Shown piece after piece: positions 6,454 to 13,305 of a DNA stretch of 35,471 nt. Under the pieces are notes generated by a model. That model worked only from the letters and a program-made list of their open reading frames with translations. It was not told the origin of the DNA and made no database searches. Made by a program: the position numbers and the translations under genes. Position 1 is the stretch's first letter, and each line of letters begins with the position of its first letter. Location: IMG/VR virus record IMGVR_UViG_3300005435_000036, positions 1 to 35,471 of that record, one strand, 5' to 3'. This stretch comes from a virus.

Positions 6454-7017
6454 TTAATATTCTTTTCTCTTACAATTTTCTGTTTTATCTGTAGACATAT
6501 AAAGAGGCACGCATGAACGGCAATAATTTTCGAGAGGGATTTCATCAGGGCAAACAGCTTTTATAAAAGTTCTTCTCTCTTTTGCATTGCAGTTAAAATA
6601 AGGATCTCCTTGGGAAGGAGTAAGTTCCTGTTCAAGAACCCAGAAATAATCTTGCTCGGTATACCCAACGCCAGTAATATATTTAGTTCTTGGCCCCTTG
6701 CGTGGATGCCAGGTTCCTTTTTCCCGGGATTTTCGTTCATAAAAACTCATTTTTGCTTCACGACATTGGTAAAATCCGCCCTTATTACACCAATCTTTAC
6801 GCAAATCATCACAGCGCATTTTATGGGTATAAACAGGATCTTTATAACCTTTCCCAAAAAACTGATCGATGAAGGGAATTCCTGTATTTGCTAGACAGTT
6901 AAAACCATCCATCAGGCAACCCAAGAAAGCTGGGTTTAGATCAAGACCTTCAGCATGAAGTGCTTGAAAGCCAGAAAATGTTAAACCAAATGTCAATAAA
7001 AGAGATTTACCTAACAT
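6454..7017 (-). CDS. Secreted cysteine-rich protein
   Basis: A 187-residue protein. A clear signal peptide (LLLTFGLTFSGFQALHA, cleavage likely after AHA) precedes a soluble part with ten cysteines, an even number that fits disulfide bonding in the periplasm or outside. Tyr, Lys and Arg are frequent (MSFYERKSREKGTWHPRKGPR). A good ribosome binding site (GGAGGG) precedes the ATG. I recognise no family and no peptidoglycan hydrolase motif. Because it leads a run of small exported and membrane proteins, it may take part in lysis or envelope modification; this is inference. Confidence 0.75.
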   Translation of the reverse strand: MLGKSLLLTFGLTFSGFQALHAEGLDLNPAFLGCLMDGFNCLANTGIPFIDQFFGKGYKDPVYTHKMRCDDLRKDWCNKGGFYQCREAKMSFYERKSREKGTWHPRKGPRTKYITGVGYTEQDYFWVLEQELTPSQGDPYFNCNAKERRTFIKAVCPDEIPLENYCRSCVPLYMSTDKTENCKRKEY

Positions 7018-7047
7018 GAACCCTCCATCCCGTAATTGGGAGAGGTG

Positions 7048-7075
7048 GTTATAATTGGCTGCTCAATTTAAACAA
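7048..7075 (-). promoter_or_regulatory. Possible sigma-70 promoter for the exported-protein cluster
   Basis: On the minus strand TTGTTT (7075-7070) and TATAAC (7053-7048) are 16 bases apart, about 30 bases before the ATG of the Cys-rich protein. The match to consensus is moderate and the region is AT-rich, so chance is possible. Confidence 0.35.
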
Positions 7076-7126
7076 GAAAAAAGAGAAACTTATAAGCCGC
7101 TGTAAATACAGATTATTACCGAAATA

Positions 7127-7450
7127 TTACGAGAGAAGAATTTTTATAAATTCTTCTCTTTGAGCGGGCGTAGATTTTGCGAGAATAGGGCCGAATATCG
7201 CATTAAGTTTTTCAGCCATGTATTGTAATCGGTAAGATTTTATGGATTCGGGGAATTCATTTTGCATAAAATCAAGGTTTGCTTCCATCGCATCAATGCA
7301 GAGATTGACGTACTCGCGTTGCAATCCGCAAAATTCTATGAAATGTTGACAACCCGTGCGGGCGGCATGGTGGTAGAAGAAAGTGGCTGCTGAATTCATT
7401 TTTTCTAAACTAAGTTCGAGTTCATTTCTTGTGTTTTCATCTATCGTCAT
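7127..7450 (-). CDS. Hypothetical helical protein
   Basis: A 107-residue, almost wholly helical protein with no membrane span. A strong ribosome binding site (GGAGGT, six bases from the ATG) supports it. The sequence pattern (ELELSLEKMNSAATFFYHHA, later NAIFGPILAKSTPAQREEFIKILL) suggests a small helical bundle. The end FGPILAKSTPAQREEF is not diagnostic. It lies between the Ea22-like gene and the Cys-rich secreted protein. Function unknown. Confidence 0.7.
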   Translation of the reverse strand: MTIDENTRNELELSLEKMNSAATFFYHHAARTGCQHFIEFCGLQREYVNLCIDAMEANLDFMQNEFPESIKSYRLQYMAEKLNAIFGPILAKSTPAQREEFIKILLS

Positions 7451-7510
7451 CTGTATACCTCCAAATTCAAGAGGTAATTCATTCTCACAATATTTGAAAA
7501 TTAAGAATTC

Positions 7511-7921
7511 TTATTTAAGCAATAGAGATAAAATTTCTTTACATTTTATATATTTTTCGAACCAAGCAGGTTTTAGGTAAGAAGAATAGGGAGTATAGCC
7601 CTCAATGTCCTCGCTGAAATATTCGCTGGCTGCTTTGGCAAGTTCAATAAGCTTCGGCATATGTTCCCGTGACATTTCTATGAATTTTGCATTGATTAAT
7701 TCTTGTCGTCTACTATAGCGCGCTGGTTCCAAGCCTTCTTCGCCCTTGATAAGGGTAGATCCCATTTCACATACTACATGGTTTTTATCTCCACCCCATA
7801 TACTGCCACGATAATTGCACCCACATAGACGGTCATGGTCTTCGCTTTGAAGATGAAAACATCTATTCCAGGGGCCGGCACTTGCTTCATTGCAAAGTTT
7901 TTCTATCTCTAGAAGATTCAT
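7511..7921 (-). CDS. Ea22/Ead-like phage protein
   Basis: A 136-residue protein with the layout of the Ead/Ea22-like family. The N-terminal part (LCNEASAGPWNRCF) and the motif NAKFIEMSREHMPKLIELAKAA resemble the common 'NA.FIA..R..iP.LI' pattern found in many phage accessory proteins. The family has no proven biochemical role, although lambda ea22 has been linked to the lysis-lysogeny balance. Ribosome binding site AAAGGA. First gene of the minus-strand run ending at 5868, divergent from the lipoprotein at 8034. Family call is by motif memory and moderately sure. Confidence 0.6.
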   Translation of the reverse strand: MNLLEIEKLCNEASAGPWNRCFHLQSEDHDRLCGCNYRGSIWGGDKNHVVCEMGSTLIKGEEGLEPARYSRRQELINAKFIEMSREHMPKLIELAKAASEYFSEDIEGYTPYSSYLKPAWFEKYIKCKEILSLLLK

Positions 7922-7930
7922 ATATATCCT

Positions 7931-7960
7931 TTGGTATTTTTGTAAATTGCGTTATAACGC
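7931..7960 (+). promoter_or_regulatory. Possible lipoprotein promoter with palindromic operator
   Basis: TTGGTA at 7931-7936 and TATAAC at 7953-7958 are 16 bases apart on the plus strand, about 70 bases before the lipoprotein ATG. The -10-like hexamer lies inside a perfect 12-base palindrome, GCGTTATAACGC (7949-7960), which would suit a repressor dimer. Both elements are short and could occur by chance. Confidence 0.4.
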
Positions 7961-8033
7961 CTGTGCAGTAGGCTTTTCAAGCCTTTTAAATGTTTCGTGA
8001 ATCTTACAATTTCTCAAAAGAAGGGTATTACAC

Positions 8034-8705
8034 ATGAGATTAAAAGAACTAGCAGCTTTGACTCTACTCCCATTAGCTTTCTCTATAAGTTGCGGCAAGA
8101 AAAATGATGAGCCTAAAGCTGAAATCAAAGTTACTGTCCCAGAAAATCCCCCGAGTATCCCAACTTCTCCCCCTTCTAACCCAGATGATTCTACTAACCC
8201 TACCAATCCACCTGTGAACCCGCCGGTGATGCCAACTTTTCCTGAAATAAACCCTCCGATTGCATTTGATCCACCGGAAGCTTTTATGCACCCAATCGAA
8301 GGCATTTGGCAAAATGCCGACTGTAGTCAAGCCACAAATGGCTATGTCACCTTCATTCTAAGCATCGATAAACTCACAATAAAAAAGACTTTGGCACGTT
8401 TTAGCGATGAAAAATGCACAATTTATGTAAATGAATGGGAAAAGAACAATGAGTTTATATATAAAATTAAAGATGCTGAGATCGATTTAACAGTTACCAA
8501 CGATAAAATCGGTATCGATGGTTTTGACCTTGGCAAGACTTACTATAATGTATTTCAAATAGCAGATAAAAACGTCCTCTATTTTGGCAAAACCTATGCT
8601 AAAAGCCCTGAGAAGCGAAGCTATGAAATGGATTATGAGGATAAATGGCTGAAGCTGGATAATCATCCGAAGTTCAATGTCAAACCAGGTTGCGGTGTTC
8701 AATAA
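8034..8705 (+). CDS. Secreted lipoprotein, probable moron
   Basis: A 223-residue protein with a bacterial lipoprotein signal: basic start MRLKE, hydrophobic core, and a lipobox-like SISC whose Cys20 would be lipidated. Next comes a disordered Pro-rich linker of about 60 residues with PP and NPP repeats, then a folded domain beginning near IEGIWQNADC. Three cysteines (in NADC, DEKC and near the end) could form bonds outside. A ribosome binding site (GAAGGG) precedes the ATG. It is the only plus-strand gene between two minus-strand blocks, which fits cargo expressed in an infected or carrier cell. Surface exclusion of other phages is a plausible but unproven role. It implies a host with a lipoprotein pathway. 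Confidence 0.8.
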   Translation: MRLKELAALTLLPLAFSISCGKKNDEPKAEIKVTVPENPPSIPTSPPSNPDDSTNPTNPPVNPPVMPTFPEINPPIAFDPPEAFMHPIEGIWQNADCSQATNGYVTFILSIDKLTIKKTLARFSDEKCTIYVNEWEKNNEFIYKIKDAEIDLTVTNDKIGIDGFDLGKTYYNVFQIADKNVLYFGKTYAKSPEKRSYEMDYEDKWLKLDNHPKFNVKPGCGVQ

Positions 8706-8761
8706 ACCCGTCTTGAGCTTTGAATGCATCGTACGATAAGCCTTACCGAGTTTGTGACTCT

Positions 8762-8814
8762 TGTTCACTAGACATCTGTTTGGTGAACAGCAAACTATCA
8801 TGATCAATAGTTTG
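8762..8814. terminator. Tandem hairpins between convergent genes
   Basis: Two adjacent inverted repeats: TGTTCAC (8762-8768) with GTGAACA (8783-8789), and CAAACTAT (8791-8798) with ATAGTTTG (8807-8814), the latter around a TGATCA core. They lie between the convergent ends of the lipoprotein and resolvase genes. No good T-tract follows on either strand, so a bidirectional terminator is likely from position only; a protein-binding site is the alternative. Confidence 0.45.
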
Positions 8815-8815
8815 A

Positions 8816-9301
8816 CTATCTTGTTTTCCATTCCATGAGTTTGCGCCTACCATACTCAGCGATGAGCAAAGCTTCCATTACGCCTTCATGCATTTTAAGC
8901 GCTCTTGCAGTGCTTCTAGGAAGAGATATTCCTGGGAAAAGACGTTCTACTGCTTGCTGAGATTTCTGTTTAGTCGTCTCTCCCCGACATCCTGCATGCA
9001 TCGATTTCGCCCAAACGTGCGGTGATACAAGCTCATAGGGAATACCGAGAAAGCGTAAGCAAACATCGAGCTGTCCATTGTGATAACCAAAGCTAAATGT
9101 TGATTTAATCCCATTGCCAGGACGCGGATGCGCCTCCTCAAGGAAAATCAAAGTAGGTTCTCTAAGGTCCTTAAAATCTTTGAGCATATCGTGAAGCTGC
9201 AAAGGGTCCTTTGGCATAATCTCCTTGAGGATCGGCTCACCATTTTTATTTAAGGCGACGATGCCGCCCTCTCTGCCCGGGTCAATTCCAACTGCGATCA
9301 T
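8816..9301 (-). CDS. RuvC-like Holliday junction resolvase
   Basis: A 161-residue protein of the RNase H-like RuvC superfamily. It cuts branched DNA so that replicated or recombined phage DNA can be packaged. The first catalytic strand is IAVGIDPGREGGIVAL (Asp7), the second acidic site is in LIFLEEAHP, and the C-terminal site is HEGVMEALLIAEYG. There Glu occupies positions usually held by Asp in the HxxDA pattern, a conservative variation. The ATG overlaps the stop of the replication gene as ATGA, so the two are coupled. No RecU or T7 endonuclease I features. Family assignment is confident. Confidence 0.85.
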   Translation of the reverse strand: MIAVGIDPGREGGIVALNKNGEPILKEIMPKDPLQLHDMLKDFKDLREPTLIFLEEAHPRPGNGIKSTFSFGYHNGQLDVCLRFLGIPYELVSPHVWAKSMHAGCRGETTKQKSQQAVERLFPGISLPRSTARALKMHEGVMEALLIAEYGRRKLMEWKTR

Positions 9302-10293
9302 TCAACTTTCCTTTGCTGCTGGTTAAAATTCTCATATTCGGCTATAAATTTCTCAAGGCGATTGACACATTCCTGTTGGTCGCGAATTGATATGGCGAGA
9401 TATGGGTCCTTATGACCCTTGGCGGTCTTCTGCTCCTCCAGCAATCGAGCCAAAAGATCATGCTCGCTTTCTAATGCCTCTTTTAACGAGTTTAGGTCCA
9501 CCCCCGCATACTTACTATTACCTGACCGCTTATCGTCGACTCCTGATACACGCCCCGGCTTTTTAGCCACCATCGGGATCACAACTCCACCCCCCGTTTT
9601 CGGTTTCTCCCCAGATGGATTTAAATTCTCTCTCAAAGTCCCCTTCCCGTTCCCGCCCCCAGCCGTGTCGGCGGCCGCCATACTGTAAGACTTAAATAAG
9701 GGAATAGTAGGAGATATAGATTTATCCCTAATTATTGAATTTCTTAATAATGGGTCCGTTTGTGTACCATCTAACTCCCCGCCGATTCCTGTCTCCCTTG
9801 TCTCGCAGGCAAACTGACTGCCCAAGTCACTCCACTTTTTCTGACCATTTTCCGGGGTGACTCCACCGCATTGGGTGTCTCCCTTGTGGGACAAGCAAAC
9901 TGACTGCCCATCGCCATCCAATGTCTTGTCTTTACTAACATTTGTTTCGGCGGACTTCTCACCGATGGCGGGGTATTTGAGGCAGGTTATAATCACGCCA
10001 TTTTTGATATTCTGGATGGAAATCTCGCCATCATCGGCCAAGCTTTTTAGAAATCTTCCCGCCTGGCGATATCTTGAATCTTGCAAAGCCAAATTGTCGC
10101 TGATCTCTTTATGGCTCGTTAGCACCTGGCCACGAATCAGCGCTATTGGTGTTTGGCGATGTTTTGCGATGCGCGGCTCGTATTCGGCCCATGCGTAAAG
10201 TAGCGTTAGAATGAATCGCGCCTCTAGAGGCTTATCCGCATCCATCATATAAGCGCGAGGTATCGGTGCCCATTTGCCATTGTATCTTGTCAT
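9298..10293 (-). CDS. Phage replication initiator (winged-helix, lambda O-like)
   Basis: A 331-residue protein. Residues 1-110 form a winged-helix-type DNA-binding domain of the kind found in phage replication organisers (ISDNLALQDSRYRQAGRFLKSLADDGEISIQNIKNGVIITC). The middle 140 residues are low-complexity and Gly/Lys-rich, probably disordered. The C-terminal 60 residues form a predicted helix (LNSLKEALESEHDLLARLLEEQ) that could contact a host loader or helicase. Such proteins bind an origin, often within their own gene, and recruit host replication proteins. A 35-base out-of-frame repeat lies inside the linker-coding part. With no phage polymerase or helicase present, recruitment of the host replisome is the likely role. 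Confidence 0.75.
   Translation of the reverse strand: MTRYNGKWAPIPRAYMMDADKPLEARFILTLLYAWAEYEPRIAKHRQTPIALIRGQVLTSHKEISDNLALQDSRYRQAGRFLKSLADDGEISIQNIKNGVIITCLKYPAIGEKSAETNVSKDKTLDGDGQSVCLSHKGDTQCGGVTPENGQKKWSDLGSQFACETRETGIGGELDGTQTDPLLRNSIIRDKSISPTIPLFKSYSMAAADTAGGGNGKGTLRENLNPSGEKPKTGGGVVIPMVAKKPGRVSGVDDKRSGNSKYAGVDLNSLKEALESEHDLLARLLEEQKTAKGHKDPYLAISIRDQQECVNRLEKFIAEYENFNQQQRKVE
9790..9910. repeat. Imperfect 35-bp direct repeat within the replication gene
   Basis: Copies at 9790-9824 and 9876-9910 agree at 30 of 35 positions. Both start TGTCTCCCTTGT and end GCAAACTGACTGCCCA. They are 86 bases apart, which is not a multiple of three, so they encode different peptides. Conservation therefore acts on DNA, as for origin iterons inside lambda O-type genes. 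Copy 2 also contains the dyad CTTGTGGGACAAG. Only two copies are visible, so a simple duplication is the alternative. Confidence 0.6.
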
Positions 10294-10552
10294 TGCATTA
10301 ACTTTCTTATTGCAAGGACCTCAGCCGTGGGATATGTAGAGGGTACATCTACCATCTGTACGTGCTGCTGAAGTTAAAGTCTCGACAACGATTAACTTCA
10401 GTAATTGCGTCCAAGGTTGTTGTTTAATCCCCTGGGCGACTGCTTAGTACCCGTAGCTCGGGGGAACTCTTCTCTCTTAGCACAAAGCCATACAATTTTG
10501 TAAGCCCACAAAATCCTTGGCTTAAGATTTAAGCTGAGCTATAAGCTATAAA
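10294..10552. ncRNA. Gene-free structured interval, candidate RNA or origin
   Basis: No gene is apparent in these 259 bases between the replication gene and the 105-residue gene. The interval holds two strong stem-loops. One is a perfect 10-bp stem CTGAAGTTAA/TTAACTTCAG at 10368-10377 and 10392-10401. The other is a nested hairpin with outer arms AAGCCA (10485-10490)/TGGCTT (10518-10523) and inner arms ATTTTGT (10495-10501)/ACAAAAT (10508-10514). GC-rich blocks near 10430-10462 could pair too. It matches no RNA family I know. It may be a 5' leader of the replication gene, a separate RNA, or the replication origin. Confidence 0.45.
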
Positions 10553-10870
10553 CTAGTTGGGAACACCACCCTTCTTTTGAGATTCGTTAGAAACTGCAGA
10601 AAAGCCTGGATGAGAAATCGTCCGGGCTTTTTTGTTTGATCCTTCAAGTTCCTGTCCTTCTTCTTCTCTTATGAAATATTCCAACTGCCGTGTGATATCA
10701 ATGAAAGCTACTGATTCCCCATCAGCGGAATGTCTTCTCTGAACCAGAGAAAAATCAACATTATCAGTATCAATTTTAATTTGTTTAAAATTGTAAAATG
10801 ATCTGAATACAACCTTATCATCCGGCTTTGCATAGTTTTGCAATAAATAAACCAAATCCTTTACATACAT
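10553..10870 (-). CDS. Hypothetical protein divergent from the early operon
   Basis: A 105-residue protein. The N-terminal 70 residues look folded: MYVKDLVYLLQNYAKPDDKVVF, a typical opening of small phage proteins of unknown role, then strands around FNFKQIKIDTDNVDFSLV. The last 35 residues are polar and probably disordered. It is transcribed away from the ribbon-helix-helix gene across an 86-bp control region. I recognise no function. Confidence 0.65.
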   Translation of the reverse strand: MYVKDLVYLLQNYAKPDDKVVFRSFYNFKQIKIDTDNVDFSLVQRRHSADGESVAFIDITRQLEYFIREEEGQELEGSNKKARTISHPGFSAVSNESQKKGGVPN

Positions 10871-10885
10871 TTTATATTTCCCTTC

Positions 10886-10924
10886 TTGTATAAGGATCTT
10901 TGATCGTGTATATACCCATGTATA
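10886..10924 (+). promoter_or_regulatory. Early promoter and overlapping operator
   Basis: TTGTAT (10886-10891) and TATATA (10909-10914) are 17 bases apart and point at the early operon starting at 10957. An inverted repeat TATAC-CCAT-GTATA (10911-10924) overlaps the -10 element, where a bound protein would block transcription. The first gene of the operon encodes a ribbon-helix-helix protein, so self-repression is a reasonable inference. The promoter match is moderate. Confidence 0.45.
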
Positions 10925-10956
10925 GTTATATTTACTTTCTGTCTAGGGTAAAAAAT

Positions 10957-11130
10957 ATGCGTGAGAAACTAAGCAACCCTCAAATGTTACGACTACCTCC
11001 TAAGTTACTAGAAGATTGCATAGCTCTTGCTAAAGAGCGGGGAGTAACTACAACCGAAATGTTTCGCATGCTTTTAGATAAGGCTTTATATGGGGATCTA
11101 CGGATGCCTGTTAAAAAGAAAAAGAAATGA
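10957..11130 (+). CDS. Ribbon-helix-helix (Arc/MetJ-type) regulator
   Basis: A 57-residue protein with the layout of a ribbon-helix-helix repressor: strand LSNPQMLRLPP, helix KLLEDCIALAKERGV, then TTTEMFRMLLDKALYG, and a basic tail ending KKKKK. These act as dimers that insert the strand into the DNA groove. I chose the ATG at 10957 because AGGG lies eight bases before it; the ATG at 10900 would put the promoter inside the gene. Its stop overlaps the next start as ATGA. It heads the early operon and probably controls it and the divergent gene. Confidence 0.7.
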   Translation: MREKLSNPQMLRLPPKLLEDCIALAKERGVTTTEMFRMLLDKALYGDLRMPVKKKKK

Positions 11131-11312
11131 CTCAAAATTCAATATTAATATGGAGTCTTATAATTACTAACGCTGTTACCTTTGGTTTTTATATAGCCTC
11201 TTGGTATAGAATTACAAAACTTGAGCTTCTCTGTATTAGCGCGAGTGAAACTGCGTACCTTTATAAAAAATGCCTTGAGACGGAAATACAAAATAGAGAG
11301 AAGAATAAATAA
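11127..11312 (+). CDS. Small single-span membrane protein
   Basis: A 61-residue protein. A hydrophobic segment (ILIWSLIITNAVTFGFYIASW) is followed by a polar, basic C-terminus (LETEIQNREKNK), suggesting one membrane span with a cytoplasmic tail. It overlaps the regulator stop by four bases and ends directly before the ERF ATG, so it belongs to the early operon. Similar tiny membrane proteins in early phage operons may alter host physiology, but no function can be assigned. Confidence 0.65.
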   Translation: MTQNSILIWSLIITNAVTFGFYIASWYRITKLELLCISASETAYLYKKCLETEIQNREKNK

Positions 11313-11945
11313 ATGAAAACTTCTGAGCAGATCAATGAACTAGCGGCAGCCCTTGCTTTGGCCCAAGCTATTATTAAGCCCGCCCCCAAAGATTCCACAA
11401 ACCCCCACTTTCGTTCGCGATACGCAGATCTTGCTGGAGTGATGGAAGCATGTCGAGCTCCTCTTGCCACCAATGGAATTGCGCTCGTTCAAAGTGCATC
11501 TACAACGCCTGAGCGATATGTGCGTATCACAACCCGCCTCATACATAAAAGCGGTCAATGGATAGAAGATAGCCTCGATTTAAAGCCTTCTAAAGATGAC
11601 CCGCAAGGTGTCGGCTCCTGCCTGACCTATGGTAGACGATATTTGGTCTGTGCAATGGTAGGTGTTACCGCTGATGACGATGATGATGGTAATGCAGCCT
11701 CTAATGTTACTAACAAGCCTAAACAACCCAGTGGGCCACAGACAATTCAGCAGCCACAGCCTGCTCAGCAACAAAGTGCGAGAATGTTTCACGTGAAAGA
11801 ACCTAAGCACAAGGAATGGGCGGAGAAAGAACTCACCGCAAAAAACATCCCGCAAAATCTTCATACGGAAATTTTAAGTCAATTAGACGGCAAAGATTTC
11901 AAAGAATTGGTGAATATCGTAAAACATATGATGGAAGGGCTATAA
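11313..11945 (+). CDS. erf: ERF-family single-strand annealing protein
   Basis: A 210-residue recombinase of the ERF superfamily, which anneals complementary single strands during phage recombination and genome circularisation. The family pattern is clear: NPHFRSRYADLAGVMEACRAPLATNGIALVQ near the start, then GSCLTYGRRYLVCAMVGV and an acidic patch (ADDDDDGN). A Gln/Pro-rich linker near 140-155 leads to a C-terminal helical part. It lies directly before SSB, its usual functional partner. No paired exonuclease gene is visible, which is common for ERF systems. Confidence 0.9.
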   Translation: MKTSEQINELAAALALAQAIIKPAPKDSTNPHFRSRYADLAGVMEACRAPLATNGIALVQSASTTPERYVRITTRLIHKSGQWIEDSLDLKPSKDDPQGVGSCLTYGRRYLVCAMVGVTADDDDDGNAASNVTNKPKQPSGPQTIQQPQPAQQQSARMFHVKEPKHKEWAEKELTAKNIPQNLHTEILSQLDGKDFKELVNIVKHMMEGL

Positions 11946-11946
11946 T

Positions 11947-12342
11947 ATGGCGAGCATGAATCGTGTGACCCTAATCGGCAATATAGGCGATAAGCCTACT
12001 CTTCGTACTATTGGCACCGGTAAAGAGGTTTCTAACTTTTCATTGGCGACAAAAGAGATCTCTTTAAAAGATAATCAAAAGACCGAACAGACGGAATGGC
12101 ATAGGATCGTAGTTTGGGGAAAAACCGCACAAAATTGTGCTAATTATCTTGATAAAGGCAGCCTTGTCTGCGTTGAGGGGCGCCTTCAAACGAGAAAATT
12201 CAACAAGAACGGCTTTGATCAATACACGACTGAAATCATTGCTTCGAATGTGATCTTTCTATCCAATTCAAAAAAGACTCAAGAACCCGCTCAAGAGAGC
12301 TCTAATACAGATGCATTCCCTTTCTCAGAAATACCATTTTAA
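11947..12342 (+). CDS. ssb: Single-stranded DNA-binding protein
   Basis: A 131-residue SSB with an N-terminal OB fold (NRVTLIGNIGDKPTLRTIGTGK, TEWHRIVVWGKTAQNCANYLDKGSLVCVEGRLQTRKF). A short polar linker is followed by an acidic-aromatic tip ending SEIPF, close to the DDIPF ending that binds partner proteins. It protects single-stranded DNA during replication and ERF-mediated annealing. It starts one base after the ERF stop. Length is typical for a phage SSB. Confidence 0.95.
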   Translation: MASMNRVTLIGNIGDKPTLRTIGTGKEVSNFSLATKEISLKDNQKTEQTEWHRIVVWGKTAQNCANYLDKGSLVCVEGRLQTRKFNKNGFDQYTTEIIASNVIFLSNSKKTQEPAQESSNTDAFPFSEIPF

Positions 12343-12402
12343 AGATAAGTATTTTCTTATGCTTAGCTTAATCGTATATCTCATGGGCGAAAGGAGTTTC
12401 TT

Positions 12403-12699
12403 ATGGAAGAACTCATTTTGTCCCACAAAGTGGAATATGATTCTGAAAGCATCTCCCAATATGCTATATCCGACCGCGATCATGTCTTTCATTTTTGGAA
12501 CTACTCTCCCACAAAGAGGCCATTTAAAAAGTCTCAAGGCTTTTGTATCAGTAAGCGTTGCGATTTCGGCGAAAAATCCTTTAAAGTCGCCAATCATTTC
12601 CGCAAACCCAAGATGTTTTTTTCAAAAGATCATAGTGTACATGAGTGCCCTAAATGTAAATCATCCCTATTTTGGTCAAATCAATGGGAAGAATTATGA
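12403..12699 (+). CDS. Hypothetical protein with zinc-ribbon-like cysteines
   Basis: A 98-residue protein supported by a strong ribosome binding site (AAAGGAG, eight bases before the ATG). Four cysteines occur as CISKRC in the middle and CPKC near the end, a pattern that could bind zinc. Basic and aromatic residues are frequent (HFWNYSPTKRPFKKSQ). Being in the early operon after SSB suggests a nucleic-acid or protein-binding role; this is inference. Its stop overlaps the next ATG. Confidence 0.75.
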   Translation: MEELILSHKVEYDSESISQYAISDRDHVFHFWNYSPTKRPFKKSQGFCISKRCDFGEKSFKVANHFRKPKMFFSKDHSVHECPKCKSSLFWSNQWEEL

Positions 12700-12881
12700 A
12701 AGTCTTAGAAATCCTCTTCATCCTTCTCTTTATTCTCTTCATGTCCTTTAGGATTTGGAATGAGTGGAAAAGATATAAAATCTTTAAAATGAGCTATGGG
12801 GAGCTAAGCCCGGAGCAGAAAATGACATATTTATTGTTTTCACCGAAACCAAAAGAAGACTGCGGCGAGCGAAATTTCTAA
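12696..12881 (+). CDS. Small single-span membrane protein
   Basis: A 61-residue protein. Residues 3-17 are strongly hydrophobic (VLEILFILLFILFMSF), followed by a basic juxtamembrane patch (RIWNEWKRYKIFK) and a polar tail. The ATG overlaps the stop of the previous gene (ATGA), which supports translation. It is the last gene of the early operon, ahead of a terminator. Function unknown. Confidence 0.7.
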   Translation: MKVLEILFILLFILFMSFRIWNEWKRYKIFKMSYGELSPEQKMTYLLFSPKPKEDCGERNF

Positions 12882-12924
12882 CGCCCGACGCAGCTATATG
12901 GAGGAAACGCAACCTTACTTAAAC

Positions 12925-12980
12925 ACTCACTTCATTAAACACTCATTTGCTAGCTAGTTTTATGAAGAAAGTGAGTTTTT
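12925..12980 (+). terminator. Terminator of the early operon
   Basis: ACTCACTT (12925-12932) pairs with AAGTGAGT (12969-12976), partly extended by CAT/ATG, and five Ts end at 12980. The loop is long and contains a second ACTCATTT copy, so alternative pairing is possible. It overlaps the 3' end of the convergent gene at 12960. Confidence 0.6.
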
Positions 12981-13178
12981 GACCTTCATTAGCGCGTGGT
13001 ACGCCGCTTCAGCAAGCTTAGCGCTATCCGAAAGAGACAAGGTAGTAAGATTGGGTAGGATTGCTGAACATGTCTCATCCGCCTTATCAAGGATAGGGTT
13101 TGAGATGCCCATTTTTTTGAGAGTATGGATGCCTTCGCACAACAATTCGCCGATTTTTTCGATGCTTTGAATATCCAT
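12960..13178 (-). CDS. Small helical hypothetical protein
   Basis: A 72-residue protein from the ATG at 13178; an in-frame GTG four codons upstream is an alternative, since both have only fair ribosome binding sites (GAGAGG or AGGAA). It is almost all helix (MDIQSIEKIGELLCEGIHTL, then SDSAKLAEAAYHALMKVKNSL). It lies alone on the minus strand between two plus-strand genes. No family recognised. Confidence 0.55.
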   Translation of the reverse strand: MDIQSIEKIGELLCEGIHTLKKMGISNPILDKADETCSAILPNLTTLSLSDSAKLAEAAYHALMKVKNSLSS

Positions 13179-13305
13179 GTAATAATACACCTCTCGGAAA
13201 TTCCTAGTAAGTATAGGCCGGTATCACAAAAAACACCTATTTGTTTTATATGGCGTGAATATTGCATGCTAAAGTTTTAAACATAACTCTCCGAAAGGAA
13301 TACGT

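Noticed and set aside
10900-10956. Longer start for the ribbon-helix-helix gene
   Set aside because: It lies over the likely promoter and operator, has no ribosome binding site, and adds a hydrophobic leader foreign to the family.
13270-13297. Third sigma-28-type promoter before the lysine-rich gene
   Set aside because: TAAAGTTT is present but the -10 is only TCCGAAAG with 12-base spacing, and it would start the mRNA after the ribosome binding site.
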